Shown here piece by piece: positions 6,242-14,211 of a DNA stretch of 32,098 nt. Under the pieces are notes generated by a model that was not told where the DNA came from, ran no database searches, and saw only the letters and a list, made by a program, of their open reading frames with translations. The stretch spans positions 1-32,098 of the IMG/VR virus record IMGVR_UViG_3300034418_005730. One strand, 5' to 3'. This DNA comes from a virus. Position 1 is the first letter of the stretch. Every line of letters starts with the position of its first letter. A program made the position numbers and the translations under genes.

Positions 6242-6531
6242 TGTCTATAAATAATGCAACCCCTGATCAATGGGACGCTATGAAAAAACTTAATGATCTT
6301 TCTATTCGCAAAACTTCTGATCCTGTTATGAAGCCCGATCATTATAACAACGGCGCTATTGAGGCCATCGAAGCTATCAAAGCTTCAATGCCTGAGAATG
6401 AGTTTAGAGGCTATCTAAAAGGCAATGCTCTTAAATATCTTTGGCGTTATGATTACAAGGGTAAGCCCATTGAAGACCTTAGAAAATGTAAGTGGTACGT
6501 AGATCGTTTAATACAAGAGGTGAATTCATGA
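6241..6531 (+). CDS. DUF3310 protein, related to part of T7 gp1.7 nucleotide kinase
   Basis: A 96-residue protein with the DUF3310 signature. KPDHYNNGAIEAIEAI (residues 31-46) is followed by a GYLKGNALKYLWRYDYKGKPIEDLRK block and a WYVDRLI helix. The domain occurs in T7 gp1.7, a phage nucleotide kinase that phosphorylates dGMP and dTMP. This copy holds little more than that domain, so kinase activity is an inference. It leads the replication block, which fits a role in nucleotide supply. Confidence 0.75.
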   Translation: MSINNATPDQWDAMKKLNDLSIRKTSDPVMKPDHYNNGAIEAIEAIKASMPENEFRGYLKGNALKYLWRYDYKGKPIEDLRKCKWYVDRLIQEVNS

Positions 6532-6776
6532 AGGTAGTTAACGGAGACTTTACTAAAAACAAACCAGAGGAGCTAACGCTTTTATCTAAGATTGAAAGGG
6601 CCACTGCAAAAATTACAGAAGAAGTTGGTAATAATGCACATGGTACTTTTATACTATTGACAGAAACAGACGGAGCAATTACCATGTCTTCAGATTTAGG
6701 AGCTGAAGACTTTAACTTTCTTTTAGATACAGTTAAACTCAATGCTCTTATTACGGCAACAATAGCTACGGAGTAA
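6528..6776 (+). CDS. Hypothetical protein
   Basis: An 82-residue protein starting at an ATGA overlap, with AGAGG 7 nt upstream. A TFILLTETDGAITMSSDLG segment suggests a small beta sheet. An upstream in-frame start at 6492 lies inside the DUF3310 gene and has no support. No family was recognised. Confidence 0.55.
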   Translation: MKVVNGDFTKNKPEELTLLSKIERATAKITEEVGNNAHGTFILLTETDGAITMSSDLGAEDFNFLLDTVKLNALITATIATE

Positions 6777-6781
6777 AAGGA

Positions 6782-7000
6782 GTGTATGAATACAATGAAC
6801 TAACGCAAGATGAATTAATAGAAGATGTTATTGCCCGTGCATTCGCAATGATGCTAGGCGTACATATGCCTTCCCCTGAGGCCTTGACATTGATGCAAAC
6901 ATGGATTAAGATGGGGGCTGTTGATCGAGGTACTGATCTAACAGAAGAGTACATACTCAAACAAATACCGAACTTTATTGATTATTTATACAGGAGATAA
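6782..7000 (+). CDS. Hypothetical protein with a GTG start
   Basis: A 72-residue helical acidic protein. The GTG at 6782 is the best start: GGAG at 6770-6773 lies 8 nt upstream and the next in-frame Met is 22 codons in. The AAAGGAG ending at 6782 overlaps the start and cannot serve it. It lies 3 nt before the SSB gene. The function is unknown. Confidence 0.55.
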   Translation: MYEYNELTQDELIEDVIARAFAMMLGVHMPSPEALTLMQTWIKMGAVDRGTDLTEEYILKQIPNFIDYLYRR

Positions 7001-7003
7001 ATT

Positions 7004-7426
7004 ATGGCAGTTGTAGAAGGAAGAGCATACTGGTCGTTTGTTACTACACCAAACACTAAGTACACACCAGCGTATTCTGTAAACCTTGTAGTCGATGACG
7101 AGGTCGCTAACAGTTTCCGCAATCGTGGTTTTACCGTAAAAGATATGGAAGAAGGCCCAGCGCTTATCATCAAGCGTAAGGTCGATGGACCTCGTGGGAT
7201 GGTTCGTGAGGCACCAAAGCTTTACGATAAAAGCAAGCGTGAAATCAACATAACAGTTGGTAATGGTTCCCATGTAAAAGTGCAGTACAAAGAATGGGAA
7301 ACACAGTGGAATGGTCAAGACTTCCGTGGCTTAGATTTTCAAGCTATGCAAGTTTTAGATCTTGTAGAATATGATGCGCCTGATGGTGCTGAGTTTGATG
7401 TTGAAGAAGAGGAGGATGAAATTTAA
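7004..7426 (+). CDS. Single-stranded DNA-binding protein, T7 gp2.5-like in layout
   Basis: A 140-residue protein with a basic, aromatic, beta-rich body (GRAYWSFVTTPNTKYTPAYSV and a later HVKVQYKEWE stretch) and a very acidic tail (EFDVEEEEDEI). This is the layout of phage SSBs, which coat single-stranded DNA and dock polymerase and helicase through the tail. Its position just before primase-helicase and polymerase supports the call. The similarity to gp2.5 is in layout and not in detailed sequence. CAGGAGATAAATT precedes the ATG, and its stop overlaps the next start (TAATG). Confidence 0.7.
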   Translation: MAVVEGRAYWSFVTTPNTKYTPAYSVNLVVDDEVANSFRNRGFTVKDMEEGPALIIKRKVDGPRGMVREAPKLYDKSKREINITVGNGSHVKVQYKEWETQWNGQDFRGLDFQAMQVLDLVEYDAPDGAEFDVEEEEDEI

Positions 7427-7656
7427 TGAGCGTCACTTATGTTCATGAAGGTACTGCATACAATGTAGAATCTTTAGCACCGGAGGGCCAAAAGGCCTTC
7501 CAACTTTTAGTTATGGCAGAGCAGGATGTGCGAGGTCTTGAAGACCGTATGGTTATTGCACAAGCTGCGGCAGTTGCATTACACGCAAAAGTACAAGAGT
7601 TTCTAACTGAAGAAGCTGTTGTTACAGAAGAGGAAACTGAAACAGACGAGGACTAA
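7426..7656 (+). CDS. Small coiled-coil protein, DUF6447-like
   Basis: A 76-residue protein. A short N-terminal strand (VTYVHEGTAYNVESL) is followed by a long helix (about 17-60) and an acidic tail. This layout resembles DUF6447-type phage proteins of unknown function, often found beside replication genes. The identification is tentative. The gene contains a strong GC-rich hairpin at 7482-7501. Confidence 0.55.
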   Translation: MSVTYVHEGTAYNVESLAPEGQKAFQLLVMAEQDVRGLEDRMVIAQAAAVALHAKVQEFLTEEAVVTEEETETDED

Positions 7657-7657
7657 T

Positions 7658-9301
7658 ATGTCTTTTGTTCAAACCCATATCCCCTGCACTGAGTGTGGGG
7701 GTTCCGACTCTGCAGCTATAAATGATGACGGCTCTGTCAAATGTTTTAGCTGCGGAGTTTTTCTTCCTAAACCTAAGCAGGAAAACAATGTGACTTCTAT
7801 CACAAACTTTAAGAAGACACCCATGACTACAAATCAAGGAGAGTTTTACCCACTAACTGATAGGAATATCAGCCTACAAACCGCTAAAAAATACAGGGTT
7901 CGCTCTGTTAAAAACTCTACGGGTCAGATCGTAGAACATATTTATCCTTATTACTCTGACGGTACAGAGGTCGGAGCAAAAGTTCGAAAGCCCAACAAAG
8001 AATTTACTTGGCGTGGTGATGCAAAAAGTTCTGGCCTTTTCGGTCAACAGCTCTTTCAGTCAGGCGGTAAGTACATAACTCTTGTTGAAGGCGAAATAGA
8101 TGCTATGTCAGCTTACGAATTGATGGGGTCGCAATGGCCTGTTGTATCTATCCGTAATGGCGCACAATCAGCAGACCGTGATGTGAAAGAAAACCTAGAG
8201 TTTCTAGAATCTTTTGATAACATTATCATTTGCTTTGACAATGACAAGCATGGTCGTGAGGCTGCAAAGAAAGTCGCAAAGCTTTTGAGGCCGGGCAAAG
8301 CTAAAATTATGGAGCTTCCCGTAGACTACAAAGACGCTAACGATATGTTGCGAGCTTCACAGCACAAAAACTTTGTACACTACTGGTGGAACGCCAAACT
8401 CTACACACCTTCAGGCGTTCTTAATGTTTCAGAAAATGTTGACAACTACCTCAATCGCACACGCAAAGATTCTATTCCTTTTCCTTGGAAGGGTCTTAAT
8501 GAAAAGCTCGAAGGCTTACGTGCTGGCGAGTTAGTTACTTTGACAGGCGGTACAGGTCTTGGTAAGTCTAGTGTTACAAGAGAACTAGAACACTGGCTGA
8601 TACAAAAAACTAAAGATAATGTGGGCGTTATGGCCCTCGAAGAAAACTGGCAGCGTACAATCGACGGTATACTTTCTATTGAAGCTGATGCCCGATTGCA
8701 CCTTGACAGCGTTCGTAATCTTTTTGATCAAGACGATCTTCGCCAGATACACCATCAAATGTTTGGCGGAGAAAACAAAGATCGTGTTTGGGTGTACGGA
8801 CATCTTGGGATGAACGACCTCGAAAGTGTATTTAGTAAACTTCGATACATGATCATAGGTTGTGATTGTAAGTGGATAGTTCTTGACCACCTACACATGC
8901 TAGTTCTTTTATCTGATGACCCCGACGAGCGCAAAGCTATTGATATGATTATGCACAGACTCCGAACCCTTGTAGAAGAGACGGGCTGTGGGATGATTCT
9001 TGTTTCACACTTGCGAAGGACTCAAGGCGATCGTGGTCACGAAAATGGTATTGAGACAGCACTAAATCATTTACGTGGGTCTCAATCTATTGCACAGCTA
9101 AGCGATTGTGTGATAAGCTTAGAGCGCAATCAACAGTCTGATGATCCTATGGTCGCCTCAACAACCAAAGTGCGTGTATTAAAATCTAGATACACAGGCG
9201 ATGTCGGACTTGCAACACACTTGTTTTACGACAAAGAAACCGGACGCTTATCTGAAGTAGATATAGATACTATGATTGATGAGCTTGGAGATGAGATATG
9301 A
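7658..9301 (+). CDS. Bifunctional DNA primase-helicase (T7 gp4-like)
   Basis: A 547-residue replicative primase-helicase. The N-terminal zinc finger has C10, C13, C29 and C32. The TOPRIM domain shows VEGEIDAM (143-150) with Glu 144, and CFDNDKHG (192-199) with Asp 194 and 196. A linker leads to a DnaB/RecA-type helicase with Walker A GGTGLGKS (297-304), a Glu pair at 328-329, Walker B WIVLDHLH (Asp 410), the ILVSHLRR motif (447-454) and a C-terminal basic LKSRYTG segment. The start at 7658 is chosen because the protein then begins just before the zinc finger. An upstream frame extension to 7619 lies inside the previous gene. It overlaps the polymerase gene by 4 nt, so the two are likely made together. 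Confidence 0.93.
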   Translation: MSFVQTHIPCTECGGSDSAAINDDGSVKCFSCGVFLPKPKQENNVTSITNFKKTPMTTNQGEFYPLTDRNISLQTAKKYRVRSVKNSTGQIVEHIYPYYSDGTEVGAKVRKPNKEFTWRGDAKSSGLFGQQLFQSGGKYITLVEGEIDAMSAYELMGSQWPVVSIRNGAQSADRDVKENLEFLESFDNIIICFDNDKHGREAAKKVAKLLRPGKAKIMELPVDYKDANDMLRASQHKNFVHYWWNAKLYTPSGVLNVSENVDNYLNRTRKDSIPFPWKGLNEKLEGLRAGELVTLTGGTGLGKSSVTRELEHWLIQKTKDNVGVMALEENWQRTIDGILSIEADARLHLDSVRNLFDQDDLRQIHHQMFGGENKDRVWVYGHLGMNDLESVFSKLRYMIIGCDCKWIVLDHLHMLVLLSDDPDERKAIDMIMHRLRTLVEETGCGMILVSHLRRTQGDRGHENGIETALNHLRGSQSIAQLSDCVISLERNQQSDDPMVASTTKVRVLKSRYTGDVGLATHLFYDKETGRLSEVDIDTMIDELGDEI

Positions 9302-11058
9302 CAGCTTATGTCTTTGACATAGAAGCAAACGGCTTGCAGCCTACAGAAATATTCTGCTTGGTTGCAATGGACACTGAGACCGGAAAGACTTACGAGTACG
9401 GTCCAGATAAAATCGAAGAAGGAATAAAACTTTTACAAAAAGCAAACAAGCTAATCGGTCATAATATTTTAGGGTATGATATACCTGTAATTAAAAACCT
9501 TACAGGCGTTGATCTTGATGACGGCAGTATTAATATTGTAGATACCCTAGTGCTTTCTCGACTGTTTAATCCAACACGAGAAGGCGGTCACGGTCTTGAG
9601 GGCTGGGGATACAGGCTCCGACACAGAAAGATTGAATACGATAACTTTGAATACTATACACCTGAGATGCTAACGTATTGCAAACAAGACGTGTCTCTTA
9701 ATTATAAAGTTTATCGACATCTTTCACGCACAGAGTCTGTTGGCTTTGGCGCTCAGTGCATCAAATTAGAACACGAAGTGTATCGAATTCTTAATCTACA
9801 ACGTGATAGAGGCTTTAAGCTAAATCAGCAACATGCTATGGGTCTTCTAGCAGAACTAAACGAAAAGATTAGTAAAGCTGAAAAGCGTGTGCATAAAACA
9901 TTCAAGCCACGCGAAACATCTATTACTCTTGTTCCAACACTGACCAAAGCAGGTAAGGTTTCTAAGATGGCGCAAGTCAAAAACGAAACTAAAAAGGTCA
10001 GATTATCTGATGAAGAATACGAAAAAGCGTGTAAGAATCCAGACGAGCATCTTGTTCGTTGTGATTCTGAACCTTTTAACCTTGGTTCTAGAAAACAAAT
10101 TGGAGAGTATCTCTTGGAGTTTGGCTGGAAGCCTACAAAATTTACGCCTACGGGACAGCCAATTGTTGATGAAAAAGTTTTATCGCAAATAAAAGATATA
10201 CCTGAAGCAGCTATCATCGCTGAGTATTTAATGCTTCAAAAGCGCATAGCCCAGATAAACTCTTGGTTTAAAGAAATGCAAGACGACGGACGCATTCGTG
10301 GGTATGTCAATACTATTGGTGCTGTAACAGGTCGAATGACACACAGCAGCCCTAACATGGCACAGATTCCAAGTACAAGCAGTCCTTACGGCAAAGAGTG
10401 TCGAGAATGTTGGACAGTCGAAGACAATTACAAACTGGTTGGTATTGATGCCAGCGGCTTAGAATTACGTATGTTAGCTCACTACATGAACGATGAAGGG
10501 TTTACTTATGAATTACTTAACGGAGACATACACACAGCAAATCAAATGGCTGCAGGACTTGAATCAAGACCTCAGGCAAAAACTTTCATCTATGCCCTCC
10601 TATACGGCGCAGGAGATGCAAAGCTTGGATCAGTGGTTGGAGGAGACGCAAAAGATGGTGGAAGACTTAGACAATCTTTCTTCGATAATCTCCCTGCATT
10701 CAAGGATCTTAAGGACAGAGTTGCACGAGCGTCTAAAAGAGGTTACCTCAAAGGCTTAGACAAACGTAAGTTGTTTGTGCGTTCAGAACACGCTGCACTA
10801 AATACTTTGTTACAAGGCGCTGGTGCAATTGTTATGAAGCAGGCGTTGATTAATTTGCAAAAAAGTATTAAAGACTTAGACGCACACTTTGTTGCTAACG
10901 TCCACGATGAATGGCAGATTGAAGCGCACAAAGATATAGCAGATAAAGTAGGTGAATTAGGTATTGCTGCAATTGAACAAGCTGGTAGGGACTTTAATTT
11001 AAAGTGTGAGTTAACAGGAGAATATAATGTTGGAAACAGCTGGGCTGATACACACTAA
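9298..11058 (+). CDS. Family A DNA polymerase with 3'-5' exonuclease
   Basis: A 586-residue replicative polymerase of T7 type. Exonuclease motifs are FDIEANG (Asp 7, Glu 9), GHNILGYD (54-61) and YCKQD (127-131). Polymerase motif A is GIDASGLELR (Asp 384), motif B is AKTFIYALLYGAG (Lys 428, Tyr 432) and motif C is VHDEW (His 536, Asp 537). Tyr 432 falls at the position called 762 in E. coli Pol I, as in T7. All catalytic residues are present, so it should replicate and proofread. Its length is less than T7 polymerase (704), with the missing part mainly in the thumb region, so a thioredoxin-binding loop looks absent. It overlaps the helicase gene by 4 nt and the next gene by 32 nt. Confidence 0.95.
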   Translation: MTAYVFDIEANGLQPTEIFCLVAMDTETGKTYEYGPDKIEEGIKLLQKANKLIGHNILGYDIPVIKNLTGVDLDDGSINIVDTLVLSRLFNPTREGGHGLEGWGYRLRHRKIEYDNFEYYTPEMLTYCKQDVSLNYKVYRHLSRTESVGFGAQCIKLEHEVYRILNLQRDRGFKLNQQHAMGLLAELNEKISKAEKRVHKTFKPRETSITLVPTLTKAGKVSKMAQVKNETKKVRLSDEEYEKACKNPDEHLVRCDSEPFNLGSRKQIGEYLLEFGWKPTKFTPTGQPIVDEKVLSQIKDIPEAAIIAEYLMLQKRIAQINSWFKEMQDDGRIRGYVNTIGAVTGRMTHSSPNMAQIPSTSSPYGKECRECWTVEDNYKLVGIDASGLELRMLAHYMNDEGFTYELLNGDIHTANQMAAGLESRPQAKTFIYALLYGAGDAKLGSVVGGDAKDGGRLRQSFFDNLPAFKDLKDRVARASKRGYLKGLDKRKLFVRSEHAALNTLLQGAGAIVMKQALINLQKSIKDLDAHFVANVHDEWQIEAHKDIADKVGELGIAAIEQAGRDFNLKCELTGEYNVGNSWADTH

Positions 11059-11533
11059 ACTTAATCATGCAGAGTTCAAAAAGGCCCAAGAGCTTGCTGA
11101 GAATTTAGGGCACATAAAAAATTCTATTACTAAAGGACAAGGAAATGTTGCTGGGTTCAGCGGCGAAATGATGGTAGCCAAGTTTTTAGGTGTTGATTTA
11201 TCACATACTAAAGACTATGATATGCTTTACAACGACCTAAAAGTAGATGTAAAAACTAAACGAACTAACTATCCTCCTAAACCTAACTATGAATGCTCAA
11301 TAGCAAAAACAAGTCTTCATCAAAACTGTGATCTTTATGTTTTTGTAAGAGTATTACCTTCATTCGACGAGGGCTGGATTCTTGGCTACAAGACAAAGAC
11401 CGAATACTTTAAAGAAGCAAAGTTTTGGAAGAAAGGAGAAATAGATCCTTCTAATAACTGGAAAGTTTCTGTAGACTGTTATAATCTAGCTATATCTAGA
11501 CTAAATCCTTTAAAAAACTTAAGGAGTTTATAA
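11027..11533 (+). CDS. PD-(D/E)XK family nuclease
   Basis: A 168-residue protein with a compact nuclease core. SGEMMVAKFLG gives Glu 47 on a helix, Asp 65 follows, and LKVDVKTKR gives the Asp 74-x-Lys 76 pair. This pattern is typical of restriction-like endonucleases, which cut DNA using Mg2+. The start at 11027 follows AGGAGAATATA and lies 32 nt inside the polymerase gene. It may degrade host DNA or process recombination intermediates. The target cannot be told from sequence. Confidence 0.65.
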   Translation: MLETAGLIHTKLNHAEFKKAQELAENLGHIKNSITKGQGNVAGFSGEMMVAKFLGVDLSHTKDYDMLYNDLKVDVKTKRTNYPPKPNYECSIAKTSLHQNCDLYVFVRVLPSFDEGWILGYKTKTEYFKEAKFWKKGEIDPSNNWKVSVDCYNLAISRLNPLKNLRSL

Positions 11534-12069
11534 TGCCAAAAGAAATAACACACACCGAGGAAGAAGCTAGAAACTACAAAACAAACATCTTTGAAGAAAA
11601 CGGAGAAAAGTTTTATCTTGGTTGCGATGGCGGTAGACGGCGACTAGGACCATACATTAAGAAAAACAAAAAGCGTATGTATGTAGACGGGAAATATATT
11701 CCTGCTTCACATCCGCTCCACAAGCCCGGAAGGTACAAAGGTTTTGAAGAAGCTGCGTTTAGCTCTTTACAAAACTATAAGTCTTCAAAAGAAGGTGAAG
11801 TATATATCATTACTAACCCTGCGTTTGAAGGCTGGGTAAAGGTTGGAATGGCCGTAGATGCAATGGACAGATTAAAAGGTTATCAAACTTCTAGCCCTTT
11901 CCGTGATTATGAGTTACAATTCTTTTGTAAAGTAAATGATCGTCGAGCATCAGAGTCTCAAGCGCATCAGTTGCTTGCTGCTAAATTTAATCAACAAGGC
12001 GAATGGTTTCAGTGTTCTATCGAAGAAGCCCGTCAGGTTATTAACCGAGTCAAACTGGAATCAGAATGA
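11533..12069 (+). CDS. GIY-YIG/T5orf172-like nuclease-fold protein
   Basis: A 178-residue protein. The N-terminal 85 residues are basic and unassigned. The C-terminal part fits the T5orf172 branch of the GIY-YIG superfamily: EVYIITNP and VKVGMA (residues 89-107), Arg 113, Glu 141 with His 145, and a closing GEWF at 156-159. Such domains are often DNA nucleases and are frequently found in phages. AAGGAG precedes the start, which overlaps the stop of the upstream nuclease gene (TAATG). Confidence 0.75.
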   Translation: MPKEITHTEEEARNYKTNIFEENGEKFYLGCDGGRRRLGPYIKKNKKRMYVDGKYIPASHPLHKPGRYKGFEEAAFSSLQNYKSSKEGEVYIITNPAFEGWVKVGMAVDAMDRLKGYQTSSPFRDYELQFFCKVNDRRASESQAHQLLAAKFNQQGEWFQCSIEEARQVINRVKLESE

Positions 12070-12926
12070 AAACATTAGACACTTTAATACAAGACATATA
12101 TTCTAGTCTTGAAGGCCTTTCCACTGGGGAGGCTTTAAATATCTCTGAAGAAGAACTAGACTTAACTCTTTCGCGTATGAAAGAAAGCATACTTGCTTGG
12201 TCTAAACCACGAGAAGTTGACAACAGCTTTAGACTTCGAATGTCTAACATTGGTAGGCCTTTGCGACAGCTGTGGTATGAAAGCCAAAGCTCTTCAGATC
12301 CTCACGTTGTTAGTGGCTCAACACAAATCAAGTTTCTTTATGGACATATCCTAGAAGAAATAGTCTTGATGTTAGTACGAATGGCAGGTCACAAAGTTAC
12401 ATCAGAACAAAAAGAAATAGATGTTGACGGCATCAAAGGCCACATGGATTGTAAAATAAACGGTGAAGTTGTAGACGTTAAAACAGCTTCAAAGTTTTCT
12501 TTTAATAAATTTAAAGATGGCTCACTGGTCAACAACGATCCTTTCGGCTATCTTGCACAGTTGTCTGGCTATGAAACTGCTGAAGAAACAAATGCTGGCG
12601 GCTTTCTTGTTATCAACAAAGAGAGCGGCGAGTTGTGTTTGTTTCGGCCTGACGACCTTGAGAAGCCAAACGTAAAAGAAAAAATCGCAAAGGTCAAGGC
12701 AGCAATTGCTGTTGACACGCCTCCCGACAGGTGCTATGCTCCTATACCTGAAGGTAAAAAAGGTAATATGAAACTACCTTCTGGTTGTGCATACTGTCCT
12801 TATAAGTTTGAGTGCTACTCAGACGCTAACGATGGCGAAGGGCTTAGAGCATTCAAATATTCTAATGGCCCTGTGTACTTTACTGAAGTTGCCGTAGAGC
12901 CACGAGTTGAAGAGATTCTTTTATGA
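12066..12926 (+). CDS. RecB/Cas4-type PD-(D/E)XK exonuclease
   Basis: A 286-residue protein with the motifs of RecB-family nucleases: YGHILEE (92-98), GHMDC with Asp 128, VVDVKTAS with Asp 137 and Lys 139, and QLSGY (165-169). Four cysteines near the C-terminus (223, 241, 244, 250) could bind a metal or an Fe-S cluster, as in Cas4 and AddB relatives. Related phage genes act as recombination or host-DNA-degrading exonucleases, in the place of T7 gp6. It is coupled by ATGA to its neighbours on both sides. Confidence 0.85.
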   Translation: MKTLDTLIQDIYSSLEGLSTGEALNISEEELDLTLSRMKESILAWSKPREVDNSFRLRMSNIGRPLRQLWYESQSSSDPHVVSGSTQIKFLYGHILEEIVLMLVRMAGHKVTSEQKEIDVDGIKGHMDCKINGEVVDVKTASKFSFNKFKDGSLVNNDPFGYLAQLSGYETAEETNAGGFLVINKESGELCLFRPDDLEKPNVKEKIAKVKAAIAVDTPPDRCYAPIPEGKKGNMKLPSGCAYCPYKFECYSDANDGEGLRAFKYSNGPVYFTEVAVEPRVEEILL

Positions 12927-13231
12927 ATAGAAAAACAATTAAACAAATCAACAAACAAGTTGGACCTATTCTTGTTGCTTGGTTAAAAACATTAGTCTCT
13001 GAAGAAGAAGCCAAGAAGATCACTTTAGATAATTACAAAGAACTTCTCCCTGATCAGACGCATGTTTTTGCCAACAACAAGTTTTTTCTTAGTACCTTTT
13101 CACCACGGTGGGTACGCAAAAAACTAAAAGGTTTAGTGGCTCGACAGCCTTATAGACCTATAAACTCATACACTCTAGAAGATATTAAAGCTGAGATGCA
13201 AACATGGAAAATGATAAACAGGAACTTTTAG
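12923..13231 (+). CDS. Hypothetical basic protein
   Basis: A 102-residue basic protein of helical character. It overlaps the exonuclease gene by ATGA and the next small gene by 28 nt. No family was recognised. Its place among nucleases suggests a DNA-related role, without direct evidence. Confidence 0.65.
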   Translation: MNRKTIKQINKQVGPILVAWLKTLVSEEEAKKITLDNYKELLPDQTHVFANNKFFLSTFSPRWVRKKLKGLVARQPYRPINSYTLEDIKAEMQTWKMINRNF

Positions 13232-13374
13232 TTCCCCTCGAAGTAATTATTCTTGGTTTTGCTGCACACTTTACTAACGGCAACGATGTCAATAGCGTTG
13301 AAGATGAAGCGCTTTTTGACCTGCAGGCTGCTCTAGAGCTAGAGATAGAACGAAGAGGAGTAGTAATACATTGA
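13204..13374 (+). CDS. Hypothetical small acidic protein
   Basis: A 56-residue acidic helical protein (LEVIILGFAAHF, then an acidic helix). Its stop overlaps the TTG start of the endonuclease gene (TTGA), and its end carries GAGGAG at 13355-13360, which serves that gene. It therefore looks like a translational lead-in for the nuclease. Confidence 0.55.
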   Translation: MENDKQELLVPLEVIILGFAAHFTNGNDVNSVEDEALFDLQAALELEIERRGVVIH

Positions 13375-13847
13375 GTAAAGAACCTAAAATACGGAAGGGC
13401 TATCGCAAGCGGAGGGTTGTGAGGCCACGAGAAAAAGATTTAGAAGTAGGGTATGACTCACACTGGGAATATAAACTACACTCTGGACCTTTATCCGATT
13501 GGGACATACACACGACAAAGGTTGACTATGTTGTTGAACACACGTACCATGCAGACTTTGTTAAAGTAATAGACGGTAAAACAATATTGCTTGAAGCCAA
13601 GGGACGTTTTTGGGATGCACCCGAATACACTAAATATGTATGGATAAACAAATCTTTACCCGAAAACTACGAGCTAGTCTTTTTGTTTTCTGACCCTAAT
13701 GCGCCGATGCCTCAAGCTAAAAGGCGTACAGACGGAACAAAAAGGTCTCACGCAGAGTGGGCAAGCTCAAAAGGATTTAGATGGTATAGTGAAGAATCAC
13801 TACCCGATGAATGGATTGATAAGGACTACAAAGAAGAAGGACTATGA
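13371..13847 (+). CDS. Holliday-junction endonuclease, T7 endonuclease I (gp3)-like
   Basis: A 158-residue protein with the active-site layout of T7 endonuclease I: Glu 33 in DSHWEYKL, Asp 62 in the HADFV strand, and Glu 75-x-Lys 77 in ILLEAKGRF. The family resolves branched DNA during replication and packaging and helps break down host DNA. The basic N-terminus (1-22) resembles the DNA-binding arm of the family. The start is TTG, supported by GAGGAG 10 nt upstream and by overlap with the preceding stop. No in-frame ATG lies near. The gene ends in an ATGA overlap. Confidence 0.88.
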   Translation: MSKEPKIRKGYRKRRVVRPREKDLEVGYDSHWEYKLHSGPLSDWDIHTTKVDYVVEHTYHADFVKVIDGKTILLEAKGRFWDAPEYTKYVWINKSLPENYELVFLFSDPNAPMPQAKRRTDGTKRSHAEWASSKGFRWYSEESLPDEWIDKDYKEEGL

Positions 13848-13978
13848 TAGATCGTAAACAAGAACGCTCTGATAAGTTTAACCGTAAAAAAAAATTTAAA
13901 CGAAAAGGAGAAGCACCTCCTAGAAAAAGAAAAGAAAATGGAATCTCCTTGCGTGAAAGAATGCAAATTAGTGAATGA
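13844..13978 (+). CDS. Very basic small protein
   Basis: A 44-residue protein with Lys or Arg at nearly half its positions, probably binding nucleic acid. It starts in an ATGA overlap with the endonuclease gene and overlaps the following Cys-rich gene by 41 nt in another frame. AAGAAGG precedes it. No family was recognised. Confidence 0.5.
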   Translation: MIDRKQERSDKFNRKKKFKRKGEAPPRKRKENGISLRERMQISE

Positions 13979-14078
13979 TAAATGCTCAGGCTGCGGCAGA
14001 ACAAAAGAGCAAATTATTAATTGGACAAAATACACTAATGAACAAAGGAGAAAAATTATTGAAATGCTACGTTTGTAA
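13938..14078 (+). CDS. Small Cys-rich protein resembling DUF1289
   Basis: A 46-residue protein with four cysteines in the DUF1289 pattern: SPCVKEC (3-9), then CSGCGRT (16-22), a Trp at 29, and a basic ERR-like helix (QRRKIIEML). DUF1289 proteins are small metal-binding proteins common in proteobacteria, with unknown function. The match covers nearly the whole length. It overlaps the basic gene before it by 41 nt and the zinc-ribbon gene after it by 20 nt. Its ribosome binding site is weak. Confidence 0.6.
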   Translation: MESPCVKECKLVNDKCSGCGRTKEQIINWTKYTNEQRRKIIEMLRL

Positions 14079-14211
14079 TTCTGAATTAATTTGGGGAGGC
14101 GACATAGACTCCACAGATATGGACGACAACAACATAATCGAAACAACATTGACCTGCAGTTTTTGTGATGCTACAGTAGTTGTTTTTCAACCAACCGAAA
14201 AGGAAGACTAA
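14059..14211 (+). CDS. Small zinc-ribbon protein, TTG start likely
   Basis: A protein of about 50 residues with two CxxC pairs (CYVC, CSFC) around an acidic loop, the layout of small phage zinc ribbons beginning MxCxxCNSELIWGGD. The TTG at 14059 is chosen because AAAGGAG at 14044-14050 is 8 nt away and the protein then starts at the first Cys pair. An ATG at 14038, in frame and 7 codons earlier, has no ribosome binding site. Its last base is the first base of the RNR start. Confidence 0.6.
   Translation: MKCYVCNSELIWGGDIDSTDMDDNNIIETTLTCSFCDATVVVFQPTEKED

Noticed and set aside
7823-7826. Internal start in the primase-helicase gene for a short helicase-only form, as in T7 gene 4
   Set aside because: Met 56 lies after the zinc finger, but only a weak AAGAAG precedes it. 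The evidence is too thin to call a second product.
9825-10217. A 130-codon open frame on the - strand inside the polymerase gene
   Set aside because: The + strand frame carries complete polymerase motifs, and the antisense frame has Ser/Cys-rich noise composition and no start signal.
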